A DNA stretch of 64,000 nt from Nigrospora sphaerica (Eukaryota > Ascomycota > Sordariomycetes > Amphisphaeriales > Apiosporaceae): assembly GCA_018287875.1 (NCBI GenBank), contig JAGVVL010000022.1, positions 558,001 to 622,000 of the forward strand, read 5' to 3'. Under the pieces are notes generated by a model, which saw nothing but the letters and a program-made list of their open reading frames with translations, did no database searches and was not told the origin of the DNA. The position numbers and the translations under genes were made by a program. Each line of letters opens with the position of its first letter. Within the stretch, counting starts at the first letter, position 1. Positions 23,774 through 34,400 of the stretch are shown one piece after another.

Positions 23774-25469
23774 AGTGGTTCGAGGAAGGGACTGTGCCGC
23801 CAGACTCAACAACAACAAGATGATCGGCAAGCGACGGATACGATCCGGCAGCAAGTTTAAGCAAAACCGCAGAATTGAAGTAGGACTTAAGTCTATGAAT
23901 CACGGGGCTGCGCATATGCAGCATCGTGGGTGTGGGATATATTTTAAGTCCTTTGTGAGGACAAGTGGAACGAGACAGGAGGCCAACACTGCAATAGCCA
24001 TGGTCTCGATCGAAACCGATGATCCGACTAGAGGTAGATGACGGCATACCAGAACCCCGAATGCGCAGCAGAGGCAGTAAATTATGACGAAGGTGTCCGG
24101 TGATCGGAATGCCATCAGCGATTGGCCCAACAAGAACTGATGTTGAGAATAGCCTGAGGAGGCCACGGGATTTCTGATGTCGGAGGACGGGCCCAGAAGC
24201 AGCCACATGCAAATGAACCGACATGCACCTCTCTTAGTATCACGAGAAATTTCCATGGTAGGTGTTAGGAGTACACAGCAGCAGTAACAATGGTGGCGTT
24301 CGAGGATACGCAAGCTATGCAGTCGAAGACAGGAAGGGGCAGTACGATCGCCATACCGATTATTGCTTGTGCACATGGAGAAGGTGACCTACTTATGTCC
24401 TTGCATTATCACATTGCCCCTGCCCTACATAATCTCCAAGATAAATCTGACAGGGGACCATTGCGTAGGGATCATACCTGACTGGTAGTCTGGCATGCTC
24501 CAATTCGCGGGTCGCGGAGCGAGCTAGAGATTGCCGATTGGATGTGTACCCTAATTATCTAAGTCAACCAGCATCCATGTTCTACAGGTTTTGGGGCACA
24601 ATACGATTGGTTCTAAATACGGGTCCCCGACATAACCCAGGTTCGTGCTTGTGCCTATGGAGGCTTTGCAGGTGCCAACGAGAGCCCGAATGTGATGTTT
24701 GTCGGTGTCGGTACAGGCAAGCCCCGTATCCAGGATTTGCTGGGCAGATGACGTGCATAATGAGCAAGGATAACGAGCGGCTCTGCATCCTATTTGCAGA
24801 AACGAAGAATGGAGGTAACCGAGAAGCCGGGAAGCATGATGAACGCTTCCCCGGCTGCCGTGCAGTTGCAATGAAACTGGCTCCCTGCTGCGGAATCTCT
24901 CTAGCCCTCGCCGATACACAATGCGACCAGGCCATAAAAAGCAGGCTTTGGCTACCAAGACAGCCAAGAACGTAAAGCGGCTCGGATGACCCCACCGCAG
25001 TAGGACTTCGCATATACCGCAGTGACATGATATCGCACTACACTTGTCACACTTGAATCCACTTGGCGATGGCTGGGTGCACCCCAGCAAACCTTGTAAC
25101 TTGTTTGCCACACCAGAGAGACCGAGCGCCCGAATACCTGGTGGTTTCGCAATCGCGGTTATCATCACGAACGGAAGAGCCGATTCACTCGCCGCTTAGA
25201 TGACTCCAGAGGACTGAGTTTGTTGCGGATGTCCCTGCTGGTGGGATCCAATTCTGATCCCAAAGAATTTGGTCGATAGGCTAGTGGCTCATGATGTGCG
25301 GAGGCTAGAGTCCTCCGGAGCGAATAGTGTAGATGTAGATGCGACAAAAAGACTACTGTCTACTCCGGAAGATGGGGAGCAAGACGGTTGTTGCTCTGGC
25401 ATTCCTACGCACAAGCCGCAGGTTGCACGGCTACCGGCTCACCTTACAGGCCAAATCCAGCATAAGCAG
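23774..25469. other. Spacer sequence upstream of the TF gene, no supported gene
   Basis: Open frames of 130-205 codons exist on the minus strand (23709-24376, 24551-25168), one with a hydrophobic stretch near 24000. They overlap each other, lack family motifs and show no convincing splice structure. Part of this must be the promoter of the TF gene that starts at 23773. The centre of the palindrome falls at about 24626. Confidence 0.5.
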
Positions 25470-25800
25470 CTAGATACATGCAGAGAGCACACAGCCCACC
25501 AGTGGCAGGGCTAGGTCTTGGTCGGTGTGTTCATCCGGCCGTTTAGTAAACATGTCCTTTCCCTCCATGAAACCAACTATTGTGTGTACACTGCTGTCAT
25601 TCCGGAGTCGTTGGACGATGATAATAAATTGCTCTTCCGGATAGCTTCGTAATATCCTGAGAAACTGGAAGCAGCCCTCCGTGTTCATTTCACACTAACG
25701 GCAGCTGCCATAGGTGGACCTCTCGCCATCGCGTTTTGTCTTTCAGGAGCAGCATCTCGTGTAAGCAGCTTCTGCGGGCTTCCCGCTTGCACACGGGGTC
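25470..25800 (-). pseudogene. Divergent Zn(II)2Cys6 relic in the spacer
   Basis: On the minus strand, one frame reads YTRCCS, stop, KTKRDGERSTYGSCR, stop, CEMN. It then continues as FQFLRILRSYPEEQFIIIVQ and RLRNDSSVHTIVGFMEGKDM. This matches the arm copies (TRCR.RKTKCDG, LLEMLRGRPEEEAAVILRRL, TLVFIKEGDM). Two in-frame stops and lost cluster cysteines make it non-functional. It is the same family as the pieces at the inner ends of L, R and T but older or faster-changing, and it lies in the unique spacer rather than in an arm. Confidence 0.7.
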
Positions 25801-26151
25801 CCCCGACTGGTATTGTGCGACGTTTGAGCAGGCAGAGAATACGGGACACGCAAGGTGGCGACTTTCAACGCAATGCTGTAGTATCGCCAAGGGCAGCCCA
25901 GCTGCACGACGCTCTAGTAGGCAGGTCTAGATTACTGACTTGATCACAATCTGTTGCCAAATCCCGGCTGCCCTAGCATACCTAAGCCGCACGCCCCTTT
26001 GCGTCTCGGAGTTGCCTGCCGGCAAGTGTTGCCTGGCTGATGAGACATGACGCCAAGAGACAATAGCTACTTTCAACGTAGTCCCCAGCTTGGTTCATCT
26101 AGCGAAGAGAACCGAGCAGTTAGGCGCCGTGAAAACTATCTTGCCTGCTAA

Positions 26152-26574
26152 ACCGCTTATCTGCTTACTCTCGCCCGTGATGATACTCCCAGCTGGATCT
26201 CAGAAGATGGCATAGCGACTCAAGAACTGCACGCTGTCTTCTTGTGGTCCAACTTACCCGTAACCAAATACTCTGTTCGAGAAGGTGAAGGAGTGTATCT
26301 AGCCTCTTCTTCAGAGAAGTACCATGGTGAAGCTGCAGTGCAACACAATGGAATCGCTTGCCAGCTTGTTCAGTGCCCACCAGACTGCCCACGGGAGGAT
26401 GCGCCTTATGAAGCAAATCACACCAGCATCCTAGGCCAGACCCTTATTCTGGTGGATGGGATTTGGAGCACCCCAGTCCGTTTCAACATCCAAAATCGAC
26501 CAATAACTGGTCCAGTCTGTCAAGCATGGTGTAATGGGACCCTAGCTACATATATAAGCGTAAATCTCTAACGG
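26152..26574 (+). other. Unassigned open frame in the spacer
   Basis: About 140 codons are open on the plus strand (pieces VTKYSVREGEGVYLASSSEK and GIACQLVQCPPDCPREDAP, end TYISVNL). No ATG occurs in a plausible place, and no known domain is recognised. It could be a fragment of a lost gene or chance. The next coding start is 355 bp downstream. Confidence 0.2.
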
Positions 26575-26928
26575 TAGCTTGCCACTCCTTCCTCGTGTTG
26601 GGTACAAGTCAGGCTCAAAATTCACCCCCGTGTTCTCTCCACGAACATAGGTATAGCCAGTGCACCCACCGACAACGCCATACACGTATATCTCGCTTTT
26701 CAAACATCACAAAACCCTATCCGCATGTTCGCCTTTATAAGTAGCAAGAGGACAGCATAGTGAGACCTAACTACGAATACAATAACGGGGCTACAGTCTA
26801 CGACGAGAAATCCAGAGATTCGCTTTCCCATTGAAGCCAGAAGCCCAAAGTGGAACTTCGCCTGCCTTCAACCCACTGGTGCATTCATATCGCCAACTGA
26901 TTTTGCGCCCCTAAAAGATCAGGTAGCC

Positions 26929-27529
26929 ATGTCCTTTTCGAACTCATTAGAAGACGCTCGACGGCTCGATGGGACTCAAGATGTCCTGGCGCCCGTCTGG
27001 AAACAGCAACGAGGAGACACCCAGCACCACCATGACAGTTCCTCTTACAGCCACTACCCTACATGCCCGACCACAGACCTCTTGACGCTGCCCTTAAACA
27101 CCCTGGGATCGACGTCGACACTGCCGCGAAGCCCGCCAAACGTCGAGTCGTCGGCGGTAGCACCGGCCACGGCCGGCCCCTACGAGTACGACAACACTAC
27201 CAGTCACAAAGGAAACAGAAGCCACACCGTATCCACCAGCAGCCCGCCTTCGACTTTTCAATGCGTCCGGGGTAACTCGGTGGCCTCTGAGATCAAGCGC
27301 AAGAAGAATCGGTTGGCCGCGATCAAGTGCAGGCGCAAAAGAAGGCCGAGGAGCGTGCGCTCGAGGACCGGAAGCATATGCTGCATATGCAGCGCTCCAT
27401 CCTGCAGGAGACCGCAGAAGACCTTGCCAAAGAGGTATTCATGCTAAAAATGAGGTCCTCCGCCACGCCAGCTGTGACTTCGCTGCCCTCAACAGCTATA
27501 TCTCCCACGCTGCCGGCAGGATGTTGTAG
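26929..27529 (+). pseudogene. ATF/CREB-like fungal bZIP transcription factor with two 1-bp frameshifts
   Basis: The first ATG gives a Ser/Thr/Pro-rich N-terminus (MSFSNSLEDARRL...). The basic region EIKRKKNRLAAIKCRRK fits the N-x2-AA-x-K-C-R pattern of fungal bZIPs. The zipper continues one frame over as ALEDRKHMLHMQRSILQETA, EDLAKEVFML. After a second shift the usual tail follows (KNEVLRHASCDFAALNSYIS, stop at 27527). The breaks coincide with an A4 run at 27337-27340 and an A5 run at 27446-27450. One extra A in each would give 603 nt, about 200 residues. It is therefore either a recent pseudogene or an intact gene with two under-called homopolymers. Such proteins bind CRE-like sites as dimers and often act in stress responses; the role here is unknown. 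Confidence 0.8.
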
Positions 27530-28549
27530 GAAATCTTGGACGCACCACACGCTTCATGTCGGTATTCGATGTCAAAGAGTGGGCGCAAATGCATCCTAAT
27601 TGATTTACATATGTATGGGTTGGTGGGGCTTCGCACCGGAGCCAGTTGCTTCGAATGATTGTTAGTTAATGCTTGTTATCATCATGAAGAGAACCGTCAC
27701 TGCTCCCCGTGTGCCCGATTTTCTGCGTGGCTGTGCTCGCGCTAACCTCCATCAATTGTCAAGTGTCAGAAAGATACCTACTGCAATATCAACCGATTCT
27801 CAGTCGATGAACTGCAGTGTGTGATTCATGGGGCACGAATCTTTCACGATCGCAGATTGCCACCCATCCGCCGTCTGTTGAGAATTTTAAGGGCAGACAG
27901 ACACCCGGGCAGGCCTCGCTCGATCTCGGAGATTTCTTCGTCATCTTGGGCAGATGAGGCGATCGCCTATGAGGGGAGATGGTGTTACGCATTAGTGCAC
28001 ACCTAAAATATCAATACCTGGCGAACCACGGGGGTGAACCTAGCGGATGGTCACGTATAGTAATCCGAAGAGGGATGGCATTCCAGGCGAATCGGGAGTA
28101 TCCCCTCCCATCCACTCCAGTGCTACTGCCAGGAGACCCTCTGAGTAAGTTGGCTTTGCCTGAGTAGTTTGATGCGCCTCAGTAGAGCTTGGTATCGAAA
28201 GCAAGCTGACTGCACCCAATGATGGCAAGTGAAGAGGCATACAAGGTATGTAATCCTGTTTAAGAGAACGCCTCAAAGGGTATGTTCCATCTATCACCAG
28301 GGTTGGGTCCGGGGGTAATGCTATTGCACCGGCGGCATGCTTAGCAGCCTGCGCTTGGCCCGTCCGTTGTGGCCTAGTTCTTCTTCTCACCGATAGTGTG
28401 ATGACGGCGTCAACCAACACACCATCCCGCCCTCATACTAGAAAGCATGTTAAGCAATCGCCCCTCTGACCTTTCCCTAAGTCTGTGGTTATAGCCTGTC
28501 CTCTGAGAAACTTATTTCTCAGTTTCTTCTTTCTCTCTATTCCACCACG
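27530..28549. other. Right part of the spacer, no gene seen
   Basis: There are no supported coding regions. A minus-strand frame at 28040-28420 (126 codons) has no recognised domain. The last 100 bases are T/C-rich (TTTCTTCTTTCTCTC) just before the arm begins. Confidence 0.45.
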
Positions 28550-28620
28550 ATCTCACCCGGCCCCCTCTCTATTGTAGGGCAGCAGCGGGACGGACCGGCA
28601 GAGGCGATGACGGAACAGGA

Positions 28621-28899
28621 ATGGACAGGACAACCGAAGAACCACTCTCCCGTGCTACCGCCCGTGGTGGCTGGATAACCAGGAGCTCCACAAAGCAGCT
28701 TCTCAGGTGTAAGGGTGTGCTACCAATCTCCGACAGGTCGCTGATTGGATACACAACGCAAGGATGGCCACAGGAGTATGCGCCTCGTCTGGCTGACAGG
28801 GTTTGCTACACCTCCGTCTTCCCGTTCATGATAGCCTATTACGATTCCGATGAACCTGCTCCGCCATCAAACTTGGCAGATGTTAGATCACGGCGATGA
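28621..28899 (+). other. 92-codon ORF at the inner edge of R (mirror of 20354-20632)
   Basis: It runs from ATG to stop and encodes the same peptide as the L counterpart, including ISDRSLIGYTTQGWPQEYAP. There is no recognised family or intron. Two identical copies facing outward from the spacer are expected from the palindrome alone. Confidence 0.3.
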
Positions 28900-29683
28900 C
28901 AGGCTCGCCGGCTATGTTCCGGTTGCTTCCACAAGGCACTTGAGGTAGGGAGCTGCCCCACAAATGCGCGTGGTACTGGTGATGCTCTGAGCTGCCATCC
29001 ATGTTTGGCGGAAGCGAAGCCTTATCACATGAGTGCCGCAAGAATATATCTTACAACCTAATTGACATATCGCTACACATCAGGGGTTGCTAATCATCGC
29101 TACCTAGTCCATTGCCAAATGAAGGCAGCGCAAATTAGTTACGTAACCGCTCCTAACTGGTGCCAGTAGCTCATCACTGTCCATGGCGTAGATGTAACCC
29201 CTGAGAATAGGTAACCCGAGGGGCTGTTTGCCGGGGAGTCCTCCCTCCCACCTTTTTTCTCTTGCCATTTTTCTGCAGGGCCTCCCAACTTCAGCCGGAT
29301 CATCTGGCCAAATCATGCATTAGCTGCCCTCACGAATTGCCAGCGCAGCAAAACGAAAGCAAGCGAGACCGAGGAACGCGGGGCTGAGTAAGGATCGAAC
29401 GATGGCCCCATGCCAAGCTAGCAACTGAAATGGCTCTTGTTTTCTTTTCGCTGTTCGCCCATCGAGATGCTCTCGGTCTCCTACCTCCCTTTCCAAAGAC
29501 AGGCCGTGGACGTTTCAGACAAGCAGTTGCTGTGCGACGTCGCGGTGCATACCCCGCCCAGCTTCCTCATATTCCTGGTTTTGTGCCGGAGTCGGCCGCC
29601 AGCATGTCCACTTTCCGCGAAGCCAAGCCCATGTATGCAATCGACAAGCGGCGGCGGGCGATGGGATCCGGGGTACTCGACGA

Positions 29684-30085
29684 TCAGCACGAGTTTCGTC
29701 GAAGAACAGGATGCCGGTGGGAGGATAAGGTCTTCTGGTGCGGATCCGGGCTTTGCAAGTCGACTAACATGTCTCCTTCCTTGATGAAGACAAGCGTGGT
29801 GCGCAAGTTGCTACTCGTCCGTAGCCGTCGTAGGATAACGGCGGCCTCCTCTTCTGGGCGGCCTCTCAACATCTCGAGTAGCTCGGTGGTGTCCTTCAGC
29901 TGCTCAGCGAGGTGCTGATACTTCCGTCGCAGATTCGCATGCGGCGTCGTATTAGGGTCATGGTCGTATCCACACTCGGTGCTGCGCTTGCGGCAAATAC
30001 CACAGGCAGGCCTCACGCCGTCACATTTCGTCTTGCGGGAACGGCATCTCGTGCAAGCGAGTTGTATCAATTTTCGCTTGCGCAC
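29684..30085 (-). CDS. Zn(II)2Cys6 DNA-binding-domain piece, copy R
   Basis: This is the same reading as L 19070-19570 from the basic lead-in onward, with all six cluster cysteines kept and CEYD changed to CGYD. A C4 run replaces the C5 run just upstream (near 30107). The frame therefore does not connect to the ATG used in L, and only a GTG precedes the cluster. If the run length is a sequencing error, the two arms encode nearly the same protein; if real, this copy has lost its start. Confidence 0.45.
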   Translation of the reverse strand: MRKRKLIQLACTRCRSRKTKCDGVRPACGICRKRSTECGYDHDPNTTPHANLRRKYQHLAEQLKDTTELLEMLRGRPEEEAAVILRRLRTSSNLRTTLVFIKEGDMLVDLQSPDPHQKTLSSHRHPVLRRNSC

Positions 30086-31125
30086 AGTCTCTCGAGGGTT
30101 GTTTTGGGGTTGTTTTGCGGGCTGTTTTGCGGCAAATCTCTACTCTCCGTGTTGGGTAAGAGTTGACGAAGTGGATGCAGCATCAGGGGATGTCGGGCGT
30201 TCTTTCCCAGGGATGGTAGAGTGCCGCGTCTCAACACCGTAAGTATAAAGACGCCTTTAGGAGTGTGAAAGGCTTATAGCAAACTCGAATAGGTGGTTAA
30301 GTAGTGCCTGCGTGACTTCTAATGGCATGTGTAAACGGAAAGAACTGCTCCTAGCTGAGAGTCTTCCGAGTTTATAGGGCCCGTAGGGACAAAGTGCCCA
30401 TGTGCACTGTGACTACACTGTCAGTAGCTGTCCCTCGGGCTGTTCCCCGCCGTTTGATTGCATGCCAATTTTTGGGGAGGTGGTCTTCGAAGGAGCACCG
30501 CGATCATGGTGGGGGTAAAGAAAGCACTGGGCTGCACAGCGGCCAATGAGTAATTCCAGAGACGCATGGGGTTGCCGTCAGCCTAGAAGCAAGGCATCAC
30601 CTACGCCAGCTCGAGTAAAGAGGCTATACAGTTCATGGCGACCAGGCCGTACACGCTGCCTCTACCGCCTACCACGTGCGCAGAGCCGGGTTGTGTAAGC
30701 CTGGGACGACCGTATAGCTAGACAAAACGCTGAAAACCTCTGGATATTAATCCTCAACCGCAGGGAACGGGCCGGGCTGAAACAATCTACCAGCCGCCAA
30801 TCCGTGTTCTGTTCCCGTCGGTCATCGATACAGCGGCAGCGGCCAGGGCGTTGGAACCCCTCGCACACCATGCAGCCTTGCCAGCAGCCCCATTCTCTTG
30901 GTAGCAGACGAAGCCGGGCGTCGCTATTGCCTCCTCTTCTGCGTACCTTAGCCGCCAAGGCCTCGGGCTTGTATCGGGTTGTCTCTAGTCCACCCTCTTG
31001 ATGTGTGTTGTGGAGCTCTCCGTAAAGGGGAGCAATGGGCGACGGCGTGGGATGCAGCCAGGATGCTCGACAATCAACACGAGTTCCGTCGATGAAGAAG
31101 ACTCGTATGGGCCGATGCGGTCTAC
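30086..31125. other. R between the Zn2Cys6 pieces, no gene seen
   Basis: Mirror of L 18126-19069. The long minus-strand frame 30662-31774 (370 codons) joins relic 1 with non-homologous downstream codons because of a G-run difference from L. The downstream part has no recognised domain. Confidence 0.4.
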
Positions 31126-31476
31126 TGATGTACGTGGAACCTAAAGCCGTCACGTAGCAGGCGCCCTCCTTACCGAAGCCGACCACGGTGTGCACACTAC
31201 TATTCCCCCGGAGCTGTTCAAGGATGCGAGCAGCTTCCTCGTCAGGACGGGTTCGCAACAACCCGAGAAGACGAAAGTAACCCTCCACCCTCCCGACAAG
31301 CTGTTCGTACTCCCGTCTCAGACTCGCATGCGGCGTTGTACCGGGATCGTCGTCGTCGTCGTCGTCGTCGTAGTCGCACTCGCACTCGGTGCGGTGCTGG
31401 CGGCAAGCGCCGAAGCCGGGCTTCTCGCCGTCCCATTTCGCTGTTGGGGGCGGCATCTCGTCCAAGCGACCTCTAC
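31126..31476 (-). pseudogene. Zn(II)2Cys6 relic 1, copy R
   Basis: Mirror of L 17776-18125, with the same Cys losses and the same (GAC)n Asp run at 31348-31371. The identical damage shows that decay preceded the duplication or homogenisation of the two arms. Confidence 0.8.
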
Positions 31477-34400
31477 GGGCACCGGTCTGTCGGGTTTGTA
31501 GCTGGGGGCTCGCTACGCTCGGCTGCGGGACGTGGTTGACGTCGTGGTCGAAACATCGGAGGTTGTCAAGTATTTTGCTCTTCGAGCAAGGCAGGGCGCG
31601 TACCTTGGGGAACGAAAGGAGGAACGCGCCGAAGGCGTGTGTGCCCCAAACAGTCCGGGCAAGTGCAAACGAGCCGCCCGGTGGTGCGGGCGGGTACGCC
31701 AGTGGGATGGGCGAAGGGGAAGCAGTGCCGTCTACTGGGAGTCTTCTGGGGTTATGGGACCGGGGGCGGAGCATCTATGCGCCCTGTGACTACAGCAATG
31801 GCGAATAACCACAAGGAGCCGCCGGCCTTCATGCACGAAGGCATGCCGTCGAGAAAGGGGCTACTGAAGCCCTTTCGCATGGTGCCGAGAGGCCACGTTG
31901 TCGTTGTTGGGGGCCACCTTTGGGCCGGCAGGCAGAGGCCCCCTTAGGCCTGCTCCGCGATTGGTTTATAGGACAAGGGCCCGGGCAACCGGTGCTAGAA
32001 GGGGCCTATATCGTCCGGTGGCCATTGCCCTTAGCCAGGACGGCGTTCACGCAACAGGCCGTCTGGCTGCCCGCACTTGTGTCGTGGGAAGAGAACACAA
32101 CATGGAAACTCTTAGCGGGGGCTCATGTGTGCATAACAGGGGTTGCCACCGAACTCATCACGACCCGTCCTAGGGTGGCTGTAGGTAATAAGTGTAGGGT
32201 GCTGGATCTTCGGCCTGTCTGGGGAGGGACGGCGTGTGCTCTAGGGCGCAGGCGGGCAAAGCAAAACACAAGCAACTCGAGCGTAATACGTTGAGAGCAT
32301 GGCGACGCATTTTGTGCTGCAAGGCATCCGGTCCATCTATGGCGGCAAAATCATGCCATTTTCCTCCTCCTCCATACCTCTGAGGTTCATATGAAAGTAG
32401 ACGGGGTGGAATCCCGTCCTCGTTAGTCCTTTCCCACGCATCGCTCGATGCCCCTGGCGCGGGCGCAGACACCCGTGGATATACCAACCACAGGCCCCCG
32501 CTGTTCCCCCTAGCGATAGATGGCCAATAGGTAGGTGTATAGAGAAGAAGACCATTCACCCTTAGAGGTCATATTTGTGTTGGCTAATGAACATTTCGCC
32601 ACGGGGTACGCGAAGCAGTTCGATTCCAGTTGTGTTCAGCGAGGGTCGCGGTAGGCTATGAATGATAGACGGATGCGCTGGGCACCCCGGCTGGTCTTGT
32701 TCCGGGGCTCGTCGTCGCCGTCTTTGATTTGCCGAAAGGCCTGGGGACAAGACAGGCCGTCCAGCTGCCTGCGCTTGCGTCCCGAGAAACTAATCAAAGC
32801 TTGTAGTAAGGGTTCACGCGTTGCAAACAAACATTGCCACTGGGATCGTTGCGACCCGGTGGAGGGATGGCGTCCACTTCAGGAGTGCAGACAGGCAAAG
32901 AAAGATGCGGGAAGCAGAGCCTGCTATGTCGAGCGCGTGGCAAAACATGTGCTGGGCCGCAAGATATTTGGCCAGTCTAGCCTGGGGAAACCGTTAAATC
33001 TTCTCGGAGGGCCAAGAGAGAAGCCCCTGTCGTCCGGGCCACATGCGAAGCCGATGTGGCCTGAATCTGTTCTCATGGTTCCCTTCCCACGAATCACTCG
33101 ATGCCCCTGGCGCGGGCGCAGGCATCCGGGAAGACGCCGACCGCGAGTCTCCGCTGTTTTCCCCAGCAGCAGGTAACCAATAGGCGGAGGCACAAGGCCG
33201 ACTATTCATTCTGGATATCGCGCCTGCGTGAGAAAGAAAATGGATTTTCGCCACGGAGTAGGCGATGCCGCCCGCTTCTGATTAGGTCGATGGAAGACGG
33301 CGGCAGGCTAGGGGTAAGGGGCAGGTGTATTGGGCACCCGAACAGTCTTACGTCCGGGCTGGTCGTCGCTGTCGCCCCCGGCCTTGGCACTAAGGCTAAG
33401 CTAACTTACTCTTAGTTGCTTTCTATCCCCCTCGCCCTGGCCTGTTAGGACATCAATTCACAGTACCCAAAGATGGGGATCCTCGCCCCATACGTCATAA
33501 AGGACGGGATCGCAAAGAAGAAGCCATGGCCTTATCGCAGACAGGGGGCGAACCGTGGTTTACGGCCCGTAAGAAGGGATCGCCACGTCGGTGCGTGCCG
33601 TTTGTACGCATGTAAAGATTTTGTAAAATGGATTTCGACGATGAGTAGACCGTCTTCGGGATGACTCGCTGTATTATTTGGGCGACAAAGTATGCGAAAT
33701 GCGATTCGCAAGAGGTGATGGCGGTTGCCGCGTCTCGTGGGGAGGGTTCCACCAGACGTCACGATCTCGATGTAGACAGGATCACAGTATAAATAATACG
33801 GAATTGGAAGCGCGTACGCCCTATAGACCGGGCCTCTAATAGCACGCATAACCCAAGCCTTATAGCAGCTGATGTCAATGCCATAGAGAACAACAAATGC
33901 CGCCTTCCGCGCGGCACGCCCCAACGAGACGACCGCTGCTGGTATATACCAGATTGGTCGCCGGCCCTTGTCGAACCGGCCGTGCGCGCCACGTTCCCAA
34001 AGCGCAGCACTTGACCAGCTGGTGCTCCAGGCTTCTATCCACAAGACCAGAGGCGGGTTGCACGTACTGGAGGGAAAGCGGTGCATATAGGGCATCGGCA
34101 GTCGATTGGACGATCGGTACGACGAGGCCGATGAAACATCAGGGGTGAACCGCTGAACTTGGGACGGGTCTATGGGTCCAGAGCCGGTGTTAACTCGCAG
34201 CGCATCCAAAGGGGAAGTCAGGAGAGCCGTTGCGTAGTAGCTCTATCATGGTTTGGGGCCGCTGGCCTCCACTGAGTCGGGGAGAGGTAGCGGCTGGCGT
34301 TCAACTGAGTTCGGGCCTATGCTAATAACAATGCTCCTTCGGAACGGGGTACGGACTGGAAGGACATACGCAGCTACTAGCACCGTAGAGACCAGGACTA

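Noticed and set aside
24551..25168. 205-codon minus-strand frame near the palindrome centre.
   Set aside because: No family motif; it overlaps another frame of similar length in a different phase, and there is no splice or start context.
20703..28550. Palindrome as an assembly or library fold-back artefact.
   Set aside because: The spacer is asymmetric and unique, and the arms carry different VNTRs, indels and substitutions. A simple fold-back would give identical arms. A collapsed or mis-joined assembly still needs read-level testing.
30662..31774. 370-codon minus-strand frame in R.
   Set aside because: It exists only because a G-run is one base shorter than in L. It fuses a dead zinc-cluster relic to non-homologous codons.
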